Assembly: GCA_026391655.1 (NCBI GenBank)
Contig: JAPLDR010000064.1
Coordinates: 68,897-107,416, forward strand
Direction of reading: 5' to 3'
DNA from: Bacteroidia bacterium
GTDB taxonomy: Bacteria > Bacteroidota > Bacteroidia > Bacteroidales > Prolixibacteraceae
Length of the DNA: 38,520 nt
Shown: positions 7,796 to 16,569 of the stretch, in pieces
How positions within the stretch are numbered: the stretch's first letter is position 1
How the letters are laid out: the number at the start of each line of letters is the position of its first letter
Position numbers and translations under genes: made by a program
The notes under the pieces: generated by a model
Told to the model about the DNA's origin: nothing
Database searches by the model: none
What the model saw: the letters and a program-made list of their open reading frames with translations, nothing else

Positions 7796-8926
7796 ATGAA
7801 AACAAAAATCACATCCCTTTGGCTTGTTCTATCCATTATTTTCAGCTCTGCGATGGCTGAAAAGCTACCTTCACAAAAAGAGGTATTAGACAAAATGGTT
7901 CTCGCCAATGCCTATTTTATGAATAAGTGGCCCGATCCGGGAATTCCAATTGTTACTGATAAGACCCGTCCGAGCAACATCTGGACACGAGCTGTTTATT
8001 ACGAAGGATTAATGGCCCTGTACCAACTCAAACCTGATAAGACCTATTATGATTATGCGGTAAGTTGGGGCGAATCACACAAATGGGGACTTAATGGCGG
8101 TATTCAGACACGAAATGCCGATAGTCATTGCTGTGGTCAAACTTACGTTGATTTGTACCTGATTGATAAAAAACCGGAACGAATTACAGATATCAAGGCT
8201 TCGGTTGATCTGATGCTTGAGTCATCAAAAAAAGATGATTGGACCTGGATAGATGCTTTGCAAATGGCGATGCCGGTATATGCTAAACTTGGCGTTTTGT
8301 ACAACGATAACCGCTATTACGAACGGATGTACGAGATGTATATGGTCACCAAAACCGTTTTGGGAGGCAACGGATTGTATAATCCGAAAGATAAATTGTG
8401 GTGGCGCGATAAGGATTTTGTTGCACCTTACAAGGAGCCTAATGGCGAAGATTGTTACTGGTCGCGTGGAAATGGATGGGTAGTGGCTGCATTAGTCCGG
8501 GTTTTGGAAATTATGCCCAAAGATGCAACTCATCGCGACGAATACCAGAATACACTGGAGCAAATGGTTGAAGCACTGATTCCTATTCAGCGGAAAGATG
8601 GTTACTGGAATGCCAGTCTTCACGATCCGAATAACTTTGGCGGGAAAGAACTATCAGGAACAGCATTGTTTACTTATGGAATGGCCTGGGGAGTCAATCA
8701 TGGAATATTGAGCAAAAAGAAATACCTGCCCGTCATTAAAAAAGCCTGGAATGCCATGTCGAAGGAATCGGTTCATCCCAACGGATTTTTAGGCTGGGTG
8801 CAGGGAACCGGAAAACAACCTTCAGATAGTCAGCCTGTATCCTATGAGCGTATTCCGAATTTTGAAGATTACGGATTGGGATGTTTCCTGTTGGCCGGGA
8901 GTGAGGTTTATAAGCTTTGTAAATAG
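7796..8926 (+). CDS. Unsaturated rhamnogalacturonyl hydrolase, GH105 (second copy)
   Basis: This 376-residue exported protein has a signal peptide (1-21, ending SSAMA). The compact GH105 fold has DSHCCGQTYVDLYL (109-122), WIDALQMAMPVYAKLG (151-166) with candidate catalytic Asp153, YWSRGNGWVVAALVRVLE (221-238) and DGYWNASLHDPNNFGGKE followed by SGTALFTYGMAWGVNHG. The length is close to Bacillus YteR. The second copy has an HCCGQT segment where the first has DDCGAMCC, so subsite contacts differ. It is the last gene of the pectin operon visible here. Confidence 0.9.
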   Translation: MKTKITSLWLVLSIIFSSAMAEKLPSQKEVLDKMVLANAYFMNKWPDPGIPIVTDKTRPSNIWTRAVYYEGLMALYQLKPDKTYYDYAVSWGESHKWGLNGGIQTRNADSHCCGQTYVDLYLIDKKPERITDIKASVDLMLESSKKDDWTWIDALQMAMPVYAKLGVLYNDNRYYERMYEMYMVTKTVLGGNGLYNPKDKLWWRDKDFVAPYKEPNGEDCYWSRGNGWVVAALVRVLEIMPKDATHRDEYQNTLEQMVEALIPIQRKDGYWNASLHDPNNFGGKELSGTALFTYGMAWGVNHGILSKKKYLPVIKKAWNAMSKESVHPNGFLGWVQGTGKQPSDSQPVSYERIPNFEDYGLGCFLLAGSEVYKLCK

Positions 8927-8955
8927 ATTATAATTAAACACTTAGGATTTTTACA

Positions 8956-8998
8956 CATCGTATAATTAAAAAAATGAAATGTTTTTAATTATACGATG
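8956..8998. promoter_or_regulatory. Perfect 17-bp inverted repeat, probable VapB operator
   Basis: CATCGTATAATTAAAAA (8956-8972) and TTTTTAATTATACGATG (8982-8998) are perfect complements around a 9-nt spacer. A partial third copy, ATCGTATA, follows at 9003-9010 and overlaps the predicted -7 promoter element. This is the arrangement expected for autorepression by a VapB/VapC complex binding the palindrome. Confidence 0.7.
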
Positions 8999-9006
8999 CA
9001 CTATCG

Positions 9007-9014
9007 TATATTTG
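9007..9014 (+). promoter_or_regulatory. Predicted Bacteroidota -7 promoter element for vapBC
   Basis: TATATTTG fits the TAnnTTTG -7 consensus of Bacteroidota and lies 22 nt before the antitoxin ATG. It overlaps the third operator half-site, so bound antitoxin would block it. No clear -33 TTTG is visible at the usual spacing. Confidence 0.5.
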
Positions 9015-9036
9015 TGCCTGACAAATATTTTAAAAA

Positions 9037-9243
9037 ATGAAAGTAACAGCAATAATACCCGATGAATTGGTCAAAGAAGCACAAAACCTGTCGAATGCCA
9101 AAAACATCACTGACGCAATGATCATCGCACTAAATTCGTATGTTTCTCTTGAAAAGTTGAAAGCAATGGGCGAAACAATAAATAAACGTCCCTTGCAATT
9201 TAAGTATACGGCTCAAGAGATCAGAGATTTAAACAGGTTATAA
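9037..9243 (+). CDS. Type II antitoxin, VapB-like
   Basis: This 68-residue protein begins MKVTAIIPDELVKEAQNLS, a short ribbon-helix-helix-type DNA-binding segment. A linker and a charged C-terminal tail with QFKYTAQEIRDLNRL follow, the part that would wrap the toxin. Its TAA overlaps the toxin ATG by one base (TAATG), giving coupled translation. The large upstream palindrome fits autoregulation. The gene order and toxin partner support the call more than the sequence alone. Confidence 0.8.
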   Translation: MKVTAIIPDELVKEAQNLSNAKNITDAMIIALNSYVSLEKLKAMGETINKRPLQFKYTAQEIRDLNRL

Positions 9244-9620
9244 TGGATATAATTGCAGACTCATCAGTATGGTTCGAATACTTCAAAAGGAAAGACCCTT
9301 ATTATAAGGAAGTACAAACCTATTTGAATATTTTAAGTATTAAAATTATCGATCCGATTATTGGTGAAATTTTGCAGGGAGCATTAAATCAAAATGAAAT
9401 AAACTTCATAAGGGAGCATATTCAATTTGTTCCAAAAATTAACATCAAAAATTTATTTGAAAAGGCTGGTGAATATTCATTTGAAAACAAACTTGTTTCA
9501 AAGGGAATTGGACTAATTGATGCATGTCTGATATACACAACTATTGAAACCAACTCACTGCTCTGGACCTTGGATAAAAGAATAATAAATTTTTTAGATA
9601 AAAAATATCTTTACGATTAA
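9243..9620 (+). CDS. PIN-domain ribonuclease toxin, VapC-like
   Basis: This 125-residue single-domain protein has the four-acid PIN active site: Asp6 in IIADSSVWFEYF, Glu in PIIGEILQGAL, Asp in GIGLIDACLIY, and Asp in LLWTLDKRI near the C-terminus. PIN toxins cut tRNA or rRNA in a metal-dependent way when their antitoxin is degraded. All four acidic positions are present, so it is likely active. It lies immediately before a restriction-modification system, a common combination in defence or addiction islands. Confidence 0.88.
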   Translation: MDIIADSSVWFEYFKRKDPYYKEVQTYLNILSIKIIDPIIGEILQGALNQNEINFIREHIQFVPKINIKNLFEKAGEYSFENKLVSKGIGLIDACLIYTTIETNSLLWTLDKRIINFLDKKYLYD

Positions 9621-9862
9621 GCATGACTTCGTTAAAGATCTCATAAACAATATTTATATCTGTAGAACACAAGCTACAAACAAATTCAGTTAAAATATAC
9701 AATTAATGTAGTTACTGTTTCGCCAATGGTGAATGCATCAGCAAATTAGCTCAAACAAAGAATACAATACACAATGCCGTGACAATTTAATAATAAAACC
9801 TACTCTGAACCAAAGCTTTGAAAGGAGATTGCGATTTTATCATCTCACCTATCAAATTGTTA

Positions 9863-9870
9863 TATCTTTG
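9863..9870 (+). promoter_or_regulatory. Possible -7 element for the restriction-modification operon
   Basis: TATCTTTG matches TAnnTTTG and ends 5 nt before the methyltransferase ATG at 9876. If used, the transcript would be nearly leaderless. The rest of 9621-9875 shows no gene. Confidence 0.35.
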
Positions 9871-9875
9871 CTAGG

Positions 9876-11471
9876 ATGAAAAGTACTGAAAAAATATTGC
9901 CTTTAAATTGCGAGCTTCCGGTTGATTACGCAGACAGATTAGGATTAGCTTATTCCATATTTGTTACTCAAAGCCATAAGAAAATCAAAGGACAGTTTCT
10001 TACTCCTTCTGCAATCGCAAGGTTTATGGGTAACATGGCTAAATCCAATAAGACAAATATTTCGATACTTGATCCCGGATGCGGGACGGCAATATTAAGT
10101 TGTGCGATCATTGAAAGCTTAGTCTCTTCAAATTCCGGTTTAAAATCTATCCAATTAGATGTTTATGAAATTGACAATGAAATTTTGTCATTTACAACCT
10201 GCGCTTTAGATTATTTGAATAATTGGTTAATCATTAAGGGTATTTCATTTCGATACAAAATAGTTACCGAGGATTTTATTTTAAAGAATGCAACTATCTT
10301 TGAAAAAGAAACGTCACTTTTTAATGACCAAAAGACTTCGGAATATGATTTTGTAATTTCAAATCCTCCATATTTCAAGCTCAATAAAGCGGATAGTCGT
10401 GCTAAAGTAGCTGAATCGATGACCAGTGGACAACCTAATATTTATGCCTTATTCATGGCAATTGCTTCTAAAATGCTTACTCAAAACGGACAATTGATTT
10501 TTATTACACCCCGCAGCTATGCTTCAGGTAGTTATTTTAAATCCTTTCGTGAGTTTTTCTTTGGCAATGTTGCAATTAACCAGATTCATCTTTTTGATTC
10601 GCGTAAAGATGCTTTTAATCGTGATAATGTTTTACAGGAGACGTTAATTCTAAAAGCGACCCAAAGGGATAATTTAAAGACAGATTCAATTGTCACCGTA
10701 ACCAGCACAAATGGGATAAAAGATTTATCAAGTCCAAGGGTGAAAAATTATCCCCAGGATCAGATTATAGATCTAAAGAGCAAGGAGAAGATTTTACATG
10801 TACCTATAAACGATGAGGAAGAGGAAATTATTGATTTGTTTCGAAGTTGGAATGGCTCCTTGAATAAATACAATATCCAGATTTCTACCGGTCCAGTAGT
10901 GGCTTTTCGGGCTACGGAATATATCAGAGAAGTGTATGAAAACGGCACTGTTTTTCTTGCGCCATTAATATGGTTGCACAACGTTTATAAAATGCACATT
11001 GATTGGCCTGTTTCTAAACCCAAAAAAGGACAGTATATTCAAATTTGTTCTGGCAGCCAATCCTTACTACTGCTCAATAAAAACTACATTCTTTTGCGAC
11101 GTTTCAGTTCTAAAGATGATAAAAGCAGGTTGATCGCTTCACCATATTTCTCAAATACACAGGATTCAGAATTTATTGGCGTTGAAAACAAAGTTAATTA
11201 TATATATCGTCCGAAAGGAGAGTTAGATCGTAAAGAAGTCATAGGTTTGTCTGCTATATTAAATAGCAAACTCTTCGATAATTATTTTCGTATTTTCAAT
11301 GGGAATGTCAATGTTAGTGCAACAGAATTGAGAGAAATGCCTTTGCCTCCATTGGAATTAATCAAACAAATAGGAGAAAAACTTATCTTAAACAATATCG
11401 ACTTTTCACAAGATCAGATTGACATTCTTGTGAATGAAACTCTTGTGAATAAAAATGAACTTGTCTTATGA
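9876..11471 (+). CDS. N6-adenine DNA methyltransferase, PstI/BsuBI-type system
   Basis: This 531-residue SAM-dependent methyltransferase has motif X as KGQFLTPSAIARFMG (38-52), motif I as ILDPGCGTAIL (64-74), and the catalytic adenine-methylation motif as ISNPPYFKL (NPPY 163-166). The C-terminal half would hold the target-recognition region. It overlaps the downstream endonuclease gene by 4 nt (ATGA, 11468-11471). The endonuclease has clear PstI/BsuBI-type sequence, so the enzyme probably protects CTGCAG or a related site; that specificity is inferred from the family. No controller protein is visible upstream. Confidence 0.85.
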   Translation: MKSTEKILPLNCELPVDYADRLGLAYSIFVTQSHKKIKGQFLTPSAIARFMGNMAKSNKTNISILDPGCGTAILSCAIIESLVSSNSGLKSIQLDVYEIDNEILSFTTCALDYLNNWLIIKGISFRYKIVTEDFILKNATIFEKETSLFNDQKTSEYDFVISNPPYFKLNKADSRAKVAESMTSGQPNIYALFMAIASKMLTQNGQLIFITPRSYASGSYFKSFREFFFGNVAINQIHLFDSRKDAFNRDNVLQETLILKATQRDNLKTDSIVTVTSTNGIKDLSSPRVKNYPQDQIIDLKSKEKILHVPINDEEEEIIDLFRSWNGSLNKYNIQISTGPVVAFRATEYIREVYENGTVFLAPLIWLHNVYKMHIDWPVSKPKKGQYIQICSGSQSLLLLNKNYILLRRFSSKDDKSRLIASPYFSNTQDSEFIGVENKVNYIYRPKGELDRKEVIGLSAILNSKLFDNYFRIFNGNVNVSATELREMPLPPLELIKQIGEKLILNNIDFSQDQIDILVNETLVNKNELVL

Positions 11472-11923
11472 GCAAACTTACTGAAGCACAACAAATCCTC
11501 TCTGAATTTGGCTTGCCTAAGCGCCAGCAAAATGAACGATCAGCATTAACCCTTCTTGCTTTAAGCAACCTCAAAGAAACAGATAAATGGAAAGATGCTA
11601 AAAAAGTTAGTAAGTCTGTGGTTGGGAATAAAGAGAATGCAAAATATCAAGGAATAATGCGTTTTATTGCTGAACATTATCAGAAGTATTATGCAGAAAA
11701 TAGTCGTGAAACTATCCGCCGTCAAACCTTACATCAATTTGTTCAGGCAGGAATAGTAGAGCATAATCCTGAAAATCCACAATTATCGACAAATAGTAAG
11801 GACAATCATTACAGGCTTTCAGATGCAGCTTTAAAAGTTATTAAAGCCTTTGGTACAAAAAAATTTAGTGAAGAAGTAAAGCAGTTTCGTAAAAACGTTG
11901 GTTCGCTAGTCGAAATCTGCTGA
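11468..11923 (+). CDS. BsuBI/PstI-type restriction endonuclease, N-terminal DNA-binding part
   Basis: This 151-residue protein matches the N-terminal helical/winged-helix half of BsuBI/PstI endonucleases. It starts SKLTEAQQILSEFGLPKRQQ, and the middle contains ENSRETIRRQTLHQFVQAG and the end HYRLSDAALKVIKAFG. It stops with TGA at 11921-11923, exactly where a single-chain enzyme would continue into the catalytic domain. The stop overlaps the next ATG by one base (TGATG). The catalytic half follows in a different frame. Either the enzyme works as two subunits or a frameshift has broken it. Confidence 0.8.
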   Translation: MSKLTEAQQILSEFGLPKRQQNERSALTLLALSNLKETDKWKDAKKVSKSVVGNKENAKYQGIMRFIAEHYQKYYAENSRETIRRQTLHQFVQAGIVEHNPENPQLSTNSKDNHYRLSDAALKVIKAFGTKKFSEEVKQFRKNVGSLVEIC

Positions 11924-12408
11924 TGATTCCTGTCAAGTTAGCCAATGGTAAAGAATTGATGTTTTCTCCTGGCAGGCATAATTTAGTTCAGGTGGCAATA
12001 ATAAAAGAATTTGCCTCAAGATTTGCCTTAGGTAGTGAACTGATTTATGTAGGTGATACAGCGAACAAAGATTTGTACATAGATATAAACGCGCTGAAAG
12101 CTTTAGAAATTCCAATAGATGAGCATAATAAGTTGCCAGATGTGGTCTTGTTCGATAAAAAACATAATTGGCTATTCCTTATTGAAGCCGTAACCTCACA
12201 TGGTCCTGTTTCGCCCAAACGAATTATGGAGCTTGAAAACTTGCTTAAAAGTTGTAAGGCAGGTAAAGTTTATGTATCAGCATTTCCTGATTTCAAAGAA
12301 TTTAAAAAACATACATTGGATATAGCTTGGGATACCGAAGTTTGGTTAATGGACTTCCCCGAACATATGATACATTTTAATGGTGATCGTTTTATCGGTC
12401 CGAGATAG
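11923..12408 (+). CDS. BsuBI/PstI-type restriction endonuclease, C-terminal catalytic part
   Basis: This 161-residue protein is the PD-(D/E)XK catalytic half of a BsuBI/PstI-type enzyme. It has SPGRHNLVQVAIIKEFASRF, IYVGDTANKDLYI, then the catalytic region LPDVVLFDKKHNWLFLIEAV (Asp73, Glu88) running into TSHGPVSPKR, and the family ending MIHFNGDRFIGPR. The two halves total 312 residues, about the length of the single-chain relatives, so little is missing. All catalytic residues I can place are intact and both reading frames are clean, which favours a working split enzyme. Confidence 0.82.
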   Translation: MIPVKLANGKELMFSPGRHNLVQVAIIKEFASRFALGSELIYVGDTANKDLYIDINALKALEIPIDEHNKLPDVVLFDKKHNWLFLIEAVTSHGPVSPKRIMELENLLKSCKAGKVYVSAFPDFKEFKKHTLDIAWDTEVWLMDFPEHMIHFNGDRFIGPR

Positions 12409-12540
12409 CTCGTTCAACTCATTTTTCTAAAATGTATTAATAAAGACCATTTGAGTAAACAGTGGTCGCAATTTCCCGGATTGTTTTTCTGAAATAGCAT
12501 GAAGTAATTCAATGTTTTATAACAATATAAATTTTAAACT

Positions 12541-13776
12541 ATGAAAATCATAAGATGGATCAATTCAATAATAGTTCTTTCCCTTTTTGGAGTAGTAACC
12601 TCGTGCCAGCCGGGAATCAAACCCTTGAAAGAGGGATTATGGAGAGGTGCTTTTATACTTCCGCAAAACGAAATCCCTTTTGTATTTGAAGTGAAAGGGA
12701 AGAGCGCCGACAGCACTTTGGTATATCTGATCAATGGAACAGATCGTTTTCTGCTGAAAAATACCACTTATGGTAACGATTCGGTGACAATTCCAATCGA
12801 CCTTTATTCATCCGTTTTGAAAGGCAAATTAACTGAAAATTCTATTGAGGGACAGTTGGTGAAAGTTAACACAGACAAACCTGTCGCCGGAGTCCCGTTT
12901 AAAGCTGAATTTGGCAATCTCCCAAGATTTCCCAAAGGCAGCGAGATACCATCTGTTTCTCTGACAGGAACATGGGATATGAATATGATCTCTTCGGATA
13001 ACACCGAAAAAACAGTTGGCAATTTTGATCAAAAAGAGTCATTACTAACCGGATCAATTCTGACAACAACGGGCGATTACCGTTTTCTGGAAGGAGTTGT
13101 GGACGCAAAGAAATTTGCATTATCTGCCTTTGGAGGTTCAACGCCATATCTGCTAAAAGGTGAATTTTTGAGTGACAGTACCTTTTCAGGAGAATTTATT
13201 ACTCCGCGCCAAACATCAAAAATTGAAGGAAAGCGTAATCTTAAAGCGGCATTGCCCGATCCTTACATGGCATCTTCTCTTAAAGAGGGTTTTACATCCA
13301 TCGAATTTTCATTTCCGAATCTGGAGGGTAAACAGGTATCATTATCCGATCCCATCTACAAAGGGAAAGTGGTGATTGTTACAATTTTGGGAAGCTGGTG
13401 TCCAAATTGTCTCGACGAGAATGCATTTTTGTCTTCCTGGTACAAAGAAAACCATCAGCGCGGCGTTGAAATCATCGGTCTTGGCTTTGAGCGCAAGAAC
13501 GATTTCGAGTCGGCAAAAAAATCCTTGTCAAACCTGAAAACGCGTCTCGACATTCAATATGAAATCCTTTTTGCCGGACAATCTGACACTGCAAATGCCT
13601 CGAAAGCTCTTCCTGCTTTAAACGGAATTGCAGCATTCCCAACCACCATTTTTATCGACAAGAAAGGGAACGTGCGGAAAGTCCACACGGGCTTCAGCGG
13701 TCCTGCAACAGGAAAATTCTATGATGAATTTAAGGTTGAATTCAATAAATTGATAGATAGTTTACTGGCTGAGTGA
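12541..13776 (+). CDS. TlpA-like thioredoxin-fold lipoprotein
   Basis: This 411-residue protein has a lipobox (VVTSC, Cys22), so it is probably anchored in the periplasm. Residues about 30-240 form a beta-rich N-terminal region of the kind common in Bacteroidota TlpA/AhpC-type proteins. The thioredoxin domain is at 255-405, with active-site GSWCPNC (Cys287, Cys290) and AAFPTTIFIDKKG supplying the cis-proline loop. It likely reduces or exchanges disulfides on exported proteins. It stands alone between the restriction genes and the PLP enzyme; its own substrate is unknown. Confidence 0.88.
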   Translation: MKIIRWINSIIVLSLFGVVTSCQPGIKPLKEGLWRGAFILPQNEIPFVFEVKGKSADSTLVYLINGTDRFLLKNTTYGNDSVTIPIDLYSSVLKGKLTENSIEGQLVKVNTDKPVAGVPFKAEFGNLPRFPKGSEIPSVSLTGTWDMNMISSDNTEKTVGNFDQKESLLTGSILTTTGDYRFLEGVVDAKKFALSAFGGSTPYLLKGEFLSDSTFSGEFITPRQTSKIEGKRNLKAALPDPYMASSLKEGFTSIEFSFPNLEGKQVSLSDPIYKGKVVIVTILGSWCPNCLDENAFLSSWYKENHQRGVEIIGLGFERKNDFESAKKSLSNLKTRLDIQYEILFAGQSDTANASKALPALNGIAAFPTTIFIDKKGNVRKVHTGFSGPATGKFYDEFKVEFNKLIDSLLAE

Positions 13777-13821
13777 TTGTGTTTTATTTCTGTGTTTTTG
13801 CGTTCAGTTTCAACTAAAAAA

Positions 13822-13916
13822 TGCCACCAAGTCTCAAAGACACTAAGCTTCACTAAGGGTAATGTATTGATACCAAAAACTTTGTGTAACTTTGTGTCTT
13901 AGTGCCTTTGTGGCGT
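13822..13916. repeat. MITE-like intergenic inverted repeat, TGCCACCAAG type (copy 2)
   Basis: About 95 nt from TGCCACCAAGTCTCAAAG to CTTAGTGCCTTTGTGGCG form an imperfect inverted repeat. It is close in sequence and length to the element at 908-1000. It ends 38 nt before the PLP enzyme start. Confidence 0.65.
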
Positions 13917-13953
13917 AAAAGGAAATTTCAAATTAATTCAATATTTTTATCAA

Positions 13954-15123
13954 ATGGCAAAACAAAATCATTCCTTCAACACACGTTCCATACACGTTGG
14001 CGAAGAACCCGAATATTTGGAAGGAAGCAAAGGCGAAGTAGTTGCACCTATTTATCTTTCAACAACCTATGCTCGTCAGGAGGTTAAAAAACACGGACAG
14101 TTCGAATATTCCCGAAGTGGTAATCCAACCCGCTTTGCACTCGAAAAACGTTATGCCTCGCTCGAACACGCCAACTATGGCTTAGGTTTTGGTTCCGGTC
14201 TGGCAGCCGAAGCAACGCTACTCTTCACCCTTATCAATCCCGGTGATCATATCGTCGGTTTCGACGATTTATATGGTGGAACAAAACGGTTATTTAACCA
14301 ATGGAAAGAAAAATATAAAATCACAATAAGTTTGGTCGATGCTACTCAGCCAAAACTTATTGAGGCGGCTTTCCAATCCGACACAAAACTGATCTGGCTC
14401 GAATCGCCAACCAATCCAACATTGAAAGTTTGCGATATTGCGGCTATCTCTGAAATTGCCCATCGTCACAATGTATTGGTCGTTGTTGATAACACCTTTC
14501 TTTCACCCTATTTTCAAAATCCTATTGTTCTGGGTGCAGATATTGTGGTGCATAGTATAACGAAATATATTGCCGGCCACAGCGATGTGATTGGTGGTGC
14601 GATCATGCTCAACGATAAGGAGTTGTACGAAAAGATCAAGTTCAATCAGAATGCGCTGGGTTCAGTTCCGTCACCTTTCGACTGTTACCTTGTACTACGC
14701 GGATTGAAAACACTGTCGCTCAGAATGGACCGACATCAGTCAAATGCTTTGGCGATTGCTCAATACCTCGAAAACCACCCCAAAGTGGATTGTGTCTATT
14801 ATCCCGGCCTGCAGAGCCATCCGCAATATGCACTAAACATCAAACAGGCAAAGGGTTTTGGCGGAATGGTCTCATTCGAAATTAAAGGCGGAGAAAAAGA
14901 GGCTGTTCAATTTCTCGAAAGTCTTGAACTTTTTACACTGGCTGAAAGTCTGGGTGGCGTGGAATCGCTGATCGAACATCCTGCTCTGATGACACACGCT
15001 TCAATTACCAAAAAAGAGCGGGAACAAGCTGGTATTAAGGATTCGCTGATCAGGGTCTCGGTTGGCGTTGAGGATAAAGATGATCTGATTAATGATCTGG
15101 AGCAGGCTTTTAATAAAGTCTGA
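13954..15123 (+). CDS. Cystathionine gamma-synthase / trans-sulfuration PLP enzyme
   Basis: This 389-residue cytosolic enzyme is of the Cys/Met metabolism PLP family. Features include YLSTTYAR and YSRSGNPTRFALEKRYASLE (52-71, tyrosine and arginine phosphate contacts). GFGSGLAAEATLLFTLINPGD is the phosphate-binding loop, with VVVDNTFLSP giving Asp179 for the pyridine nitrogen. HSITKYIAGHSDVIGG supplies the Schiff-base Lys204, and SLGGVESLIEHPALMTHAS lies near the C-terminus. It would make or cleave cystathionine in methionine/cysteine metabolism; synthase and lyase members cannot be separated by eye. The length is normal for the family. Confidence 0.88.
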   Translation: MAKQNHSFNTRSIHVGEEPEYLEGSKGEVVAPIYLSTTYARQEVKKHGQFEYSRSGNPTRFALEKRYASLEHANYGLGFGSGLAAEATLLFTLINPGDHIVGFDDLYGGTKRLFNQWKEKYKITISLVDATQPKLIEAAFQSDTKLIWLESPTNPTLKVCDIAAISEIAHRHNVLVVVDNTFLSPYFQNPIVLGADIVVHSITKYIAGHSDVIGGAIMLNDKELYEKIKFNQNALGSVPSPFDCYLVLRGLKTLSLRMDRHQSNALAIAQYLENHPKVDCVYYPGLQSHPQYALNIKQAKGFGGMVSFEIKGGEKEAVQFLESLELFTLAESLGGVESLIEHPALMTHASITKKEREQAGIKDSLIRVSVGVEDKDDLINDLEQAFNKV

Positions 15124-15141
15124 TGAATAATTATAAAAGCT

Positions 15142-15864
15142 ATGGATTATAAAGAAATAAATATCTCACCTTCATGTGACACTGCTCCTATGCCGGTATT
15201 GTTTGTTGGTCATGGAAATCCCATGAATGCCATCGGCTAAAATGAATTTGTGTCTAAACCGCCAACCATTCACGACTTCGGAGGATTCCCCAAAGCGTTG
15301 TTCGATGTGCAGTATCCGGCACCCGGAAGTCCCGAATTGGCACTTGAAATAAAACATTTAGTTTCCAAAACCGCTGTAGGATTGGATGAGAAATGGGGTC
15401 TTGATCATGGCGCATGGAGTGTAATCCGGAATATCTATCCCAAAGCAGATGTTCCCGTTGTTGAAATGAGCCTTGATTACAATAAATCTCCCCAATATCA
15501 TTACGAACTGGCAAAAGAACTCTCTTCATTAAGGGAGAAAGGAGTGTTGTTCATCGGTAGCGGGAATCTTGTTCATAATCTTCGGATGGTTGCATGGGAT
15601 AAAGTTGACGAACCGGAATACGGCTATGACTGGGCATTGCAGGCAAACGAAACATTTAAACGACTAATTCTTGCCCACAAGCATAAAGAATTGATCAACT
15701 ATACTTTGCTTGGCCGTGAAGTGCAGCAGGCTATTCCTACGCCTGAACATTACCTGCCTTTAATCTATGCACTTGGATTAAAGAGAGAAAACGAACCCGT
15801 CTCTTTTTTTAATGACAAAGCCGTAATGGGTTCATTAACGATGACCTCGGTGCAGATTGGTTGA
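15142..15864 (+). pseudogene. Broken YgiD/DODA-type extradiol dioxygenase gene
   Basis: In one frame, 15142 starts MDYKEINISP and reaches MPVLFVGHGNPMNAIG, then meets TAA at 15238-15240. It resumes as NEFVSKPPTIHDFGGFP and continues intact to SLTMTSVQIG. This matches E. coli YgiD (4,5-DOPA-type extradiol dioxygenase, LigB fold) at both ends. The segment between NEF and KPPTIHDF is missing about 34 residues compared with YgiD, including the SAHW metal-ligand histidine. So there are two lesions in one frame: an in-frame stop and an in-frame deletion of an active-site segment. The 204-residue remainder from 15250 (GTG) could be translated but would lack the catalytic N-terminus. Confidence 0.85.
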
Positions 15865-15903
15865 TTAACCGCAAACTTTTATTTTTTTTAATATAAGTGT
15901 TAA

Positions 15904-16569
15904 ATGAGCCCGGATAAAATCAATAGGATAATAATCGCAGATTCCCAGTTTTTGGTTGTTGAAGCACTAAAAAAGCTGATAGGAGAGGACAACCAATATC
16001 TTCTTGCCGGAGTTGCTACGACTCAACACGGTTTGTACCAGATCATTGATACAGTCGATGGCGGTTTATTAATTACCGATTTTGATGGGATCGATTTCAA
16101 CGGGATCGAAGATTTGAAACAGATCGTACAGAAGTATCCGCAAATATCAATACTCATACTCACGAATATAATCACCAAAGCTGAGTTTTCCGGACTGACA
16201 AAGCTGGGTATCCGAAATATTATTTACAAAACCGCTGACAGGGATGAACTTTTTTCGGCCATCGAAGCTGCATTGAAGGGCAAAAAATACTATTCCGACG
16301 AAATTCTTGATCTGTTTCTCGACCAGGGTGCAACTAAATTTAGTGCAGATGCCCAGAAACACCTGACTGCATTGGAGATTGAGATTGTGAAATTAATCGC
16401 TGGCGGACTCACAACTAAAGAGATTGCATCAAAGCGGAATATCAGTTATCACACAGTGAATACCCACCGAAAGAATATCTTCAAAAAAGTGGAAGTATCC
16501 AACACCTCCGAACTAATTATGCATGCGATCAAAGCGGGCTGGATCGATAACATTGAGTATTACATATAA
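15904..16569 (+). CDS. NarL/LuxR-family response regulator
   Basis: This 221-residue protein has an N-terminal receiver domain (about 7-125) with acidic Asp13, probable phospho-acceptor Asp59 (LLITDFDG), switch Thr87 (ILILTN) and Lys109 (IIYKTAD). The C-terminal LuxR-type helix-turn-helix (about 150-210) reads LTALEIEIVKLIAGGLTTKE followed by NISYHTVNTHRKNIFKKV. It is an orphan here, with no adjacent histidine kinase. No binding site was identified. The gene starts 39 nt after the broken dioxygenase. Confidence 0.9.
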   Translation: MSPDKINRIIIADSQFLVVEALKKLIGEDNQYLLAGVATTQHGLYQIIDTVDGGLLITDFDGIDFNGIEDLKQIVQKYPQISILILTNIITKAEFSGLTKLGIRNIIYKTADRDELFSAIEAALKGKKYYSDEILDLFLDQGATKFSADAQKHLTALEIEIVKLIAGGLTTKEIASKRNISYHTVNTHRKNIFKKVEVSNTSELIMHAIKAGWIDNIEYYI

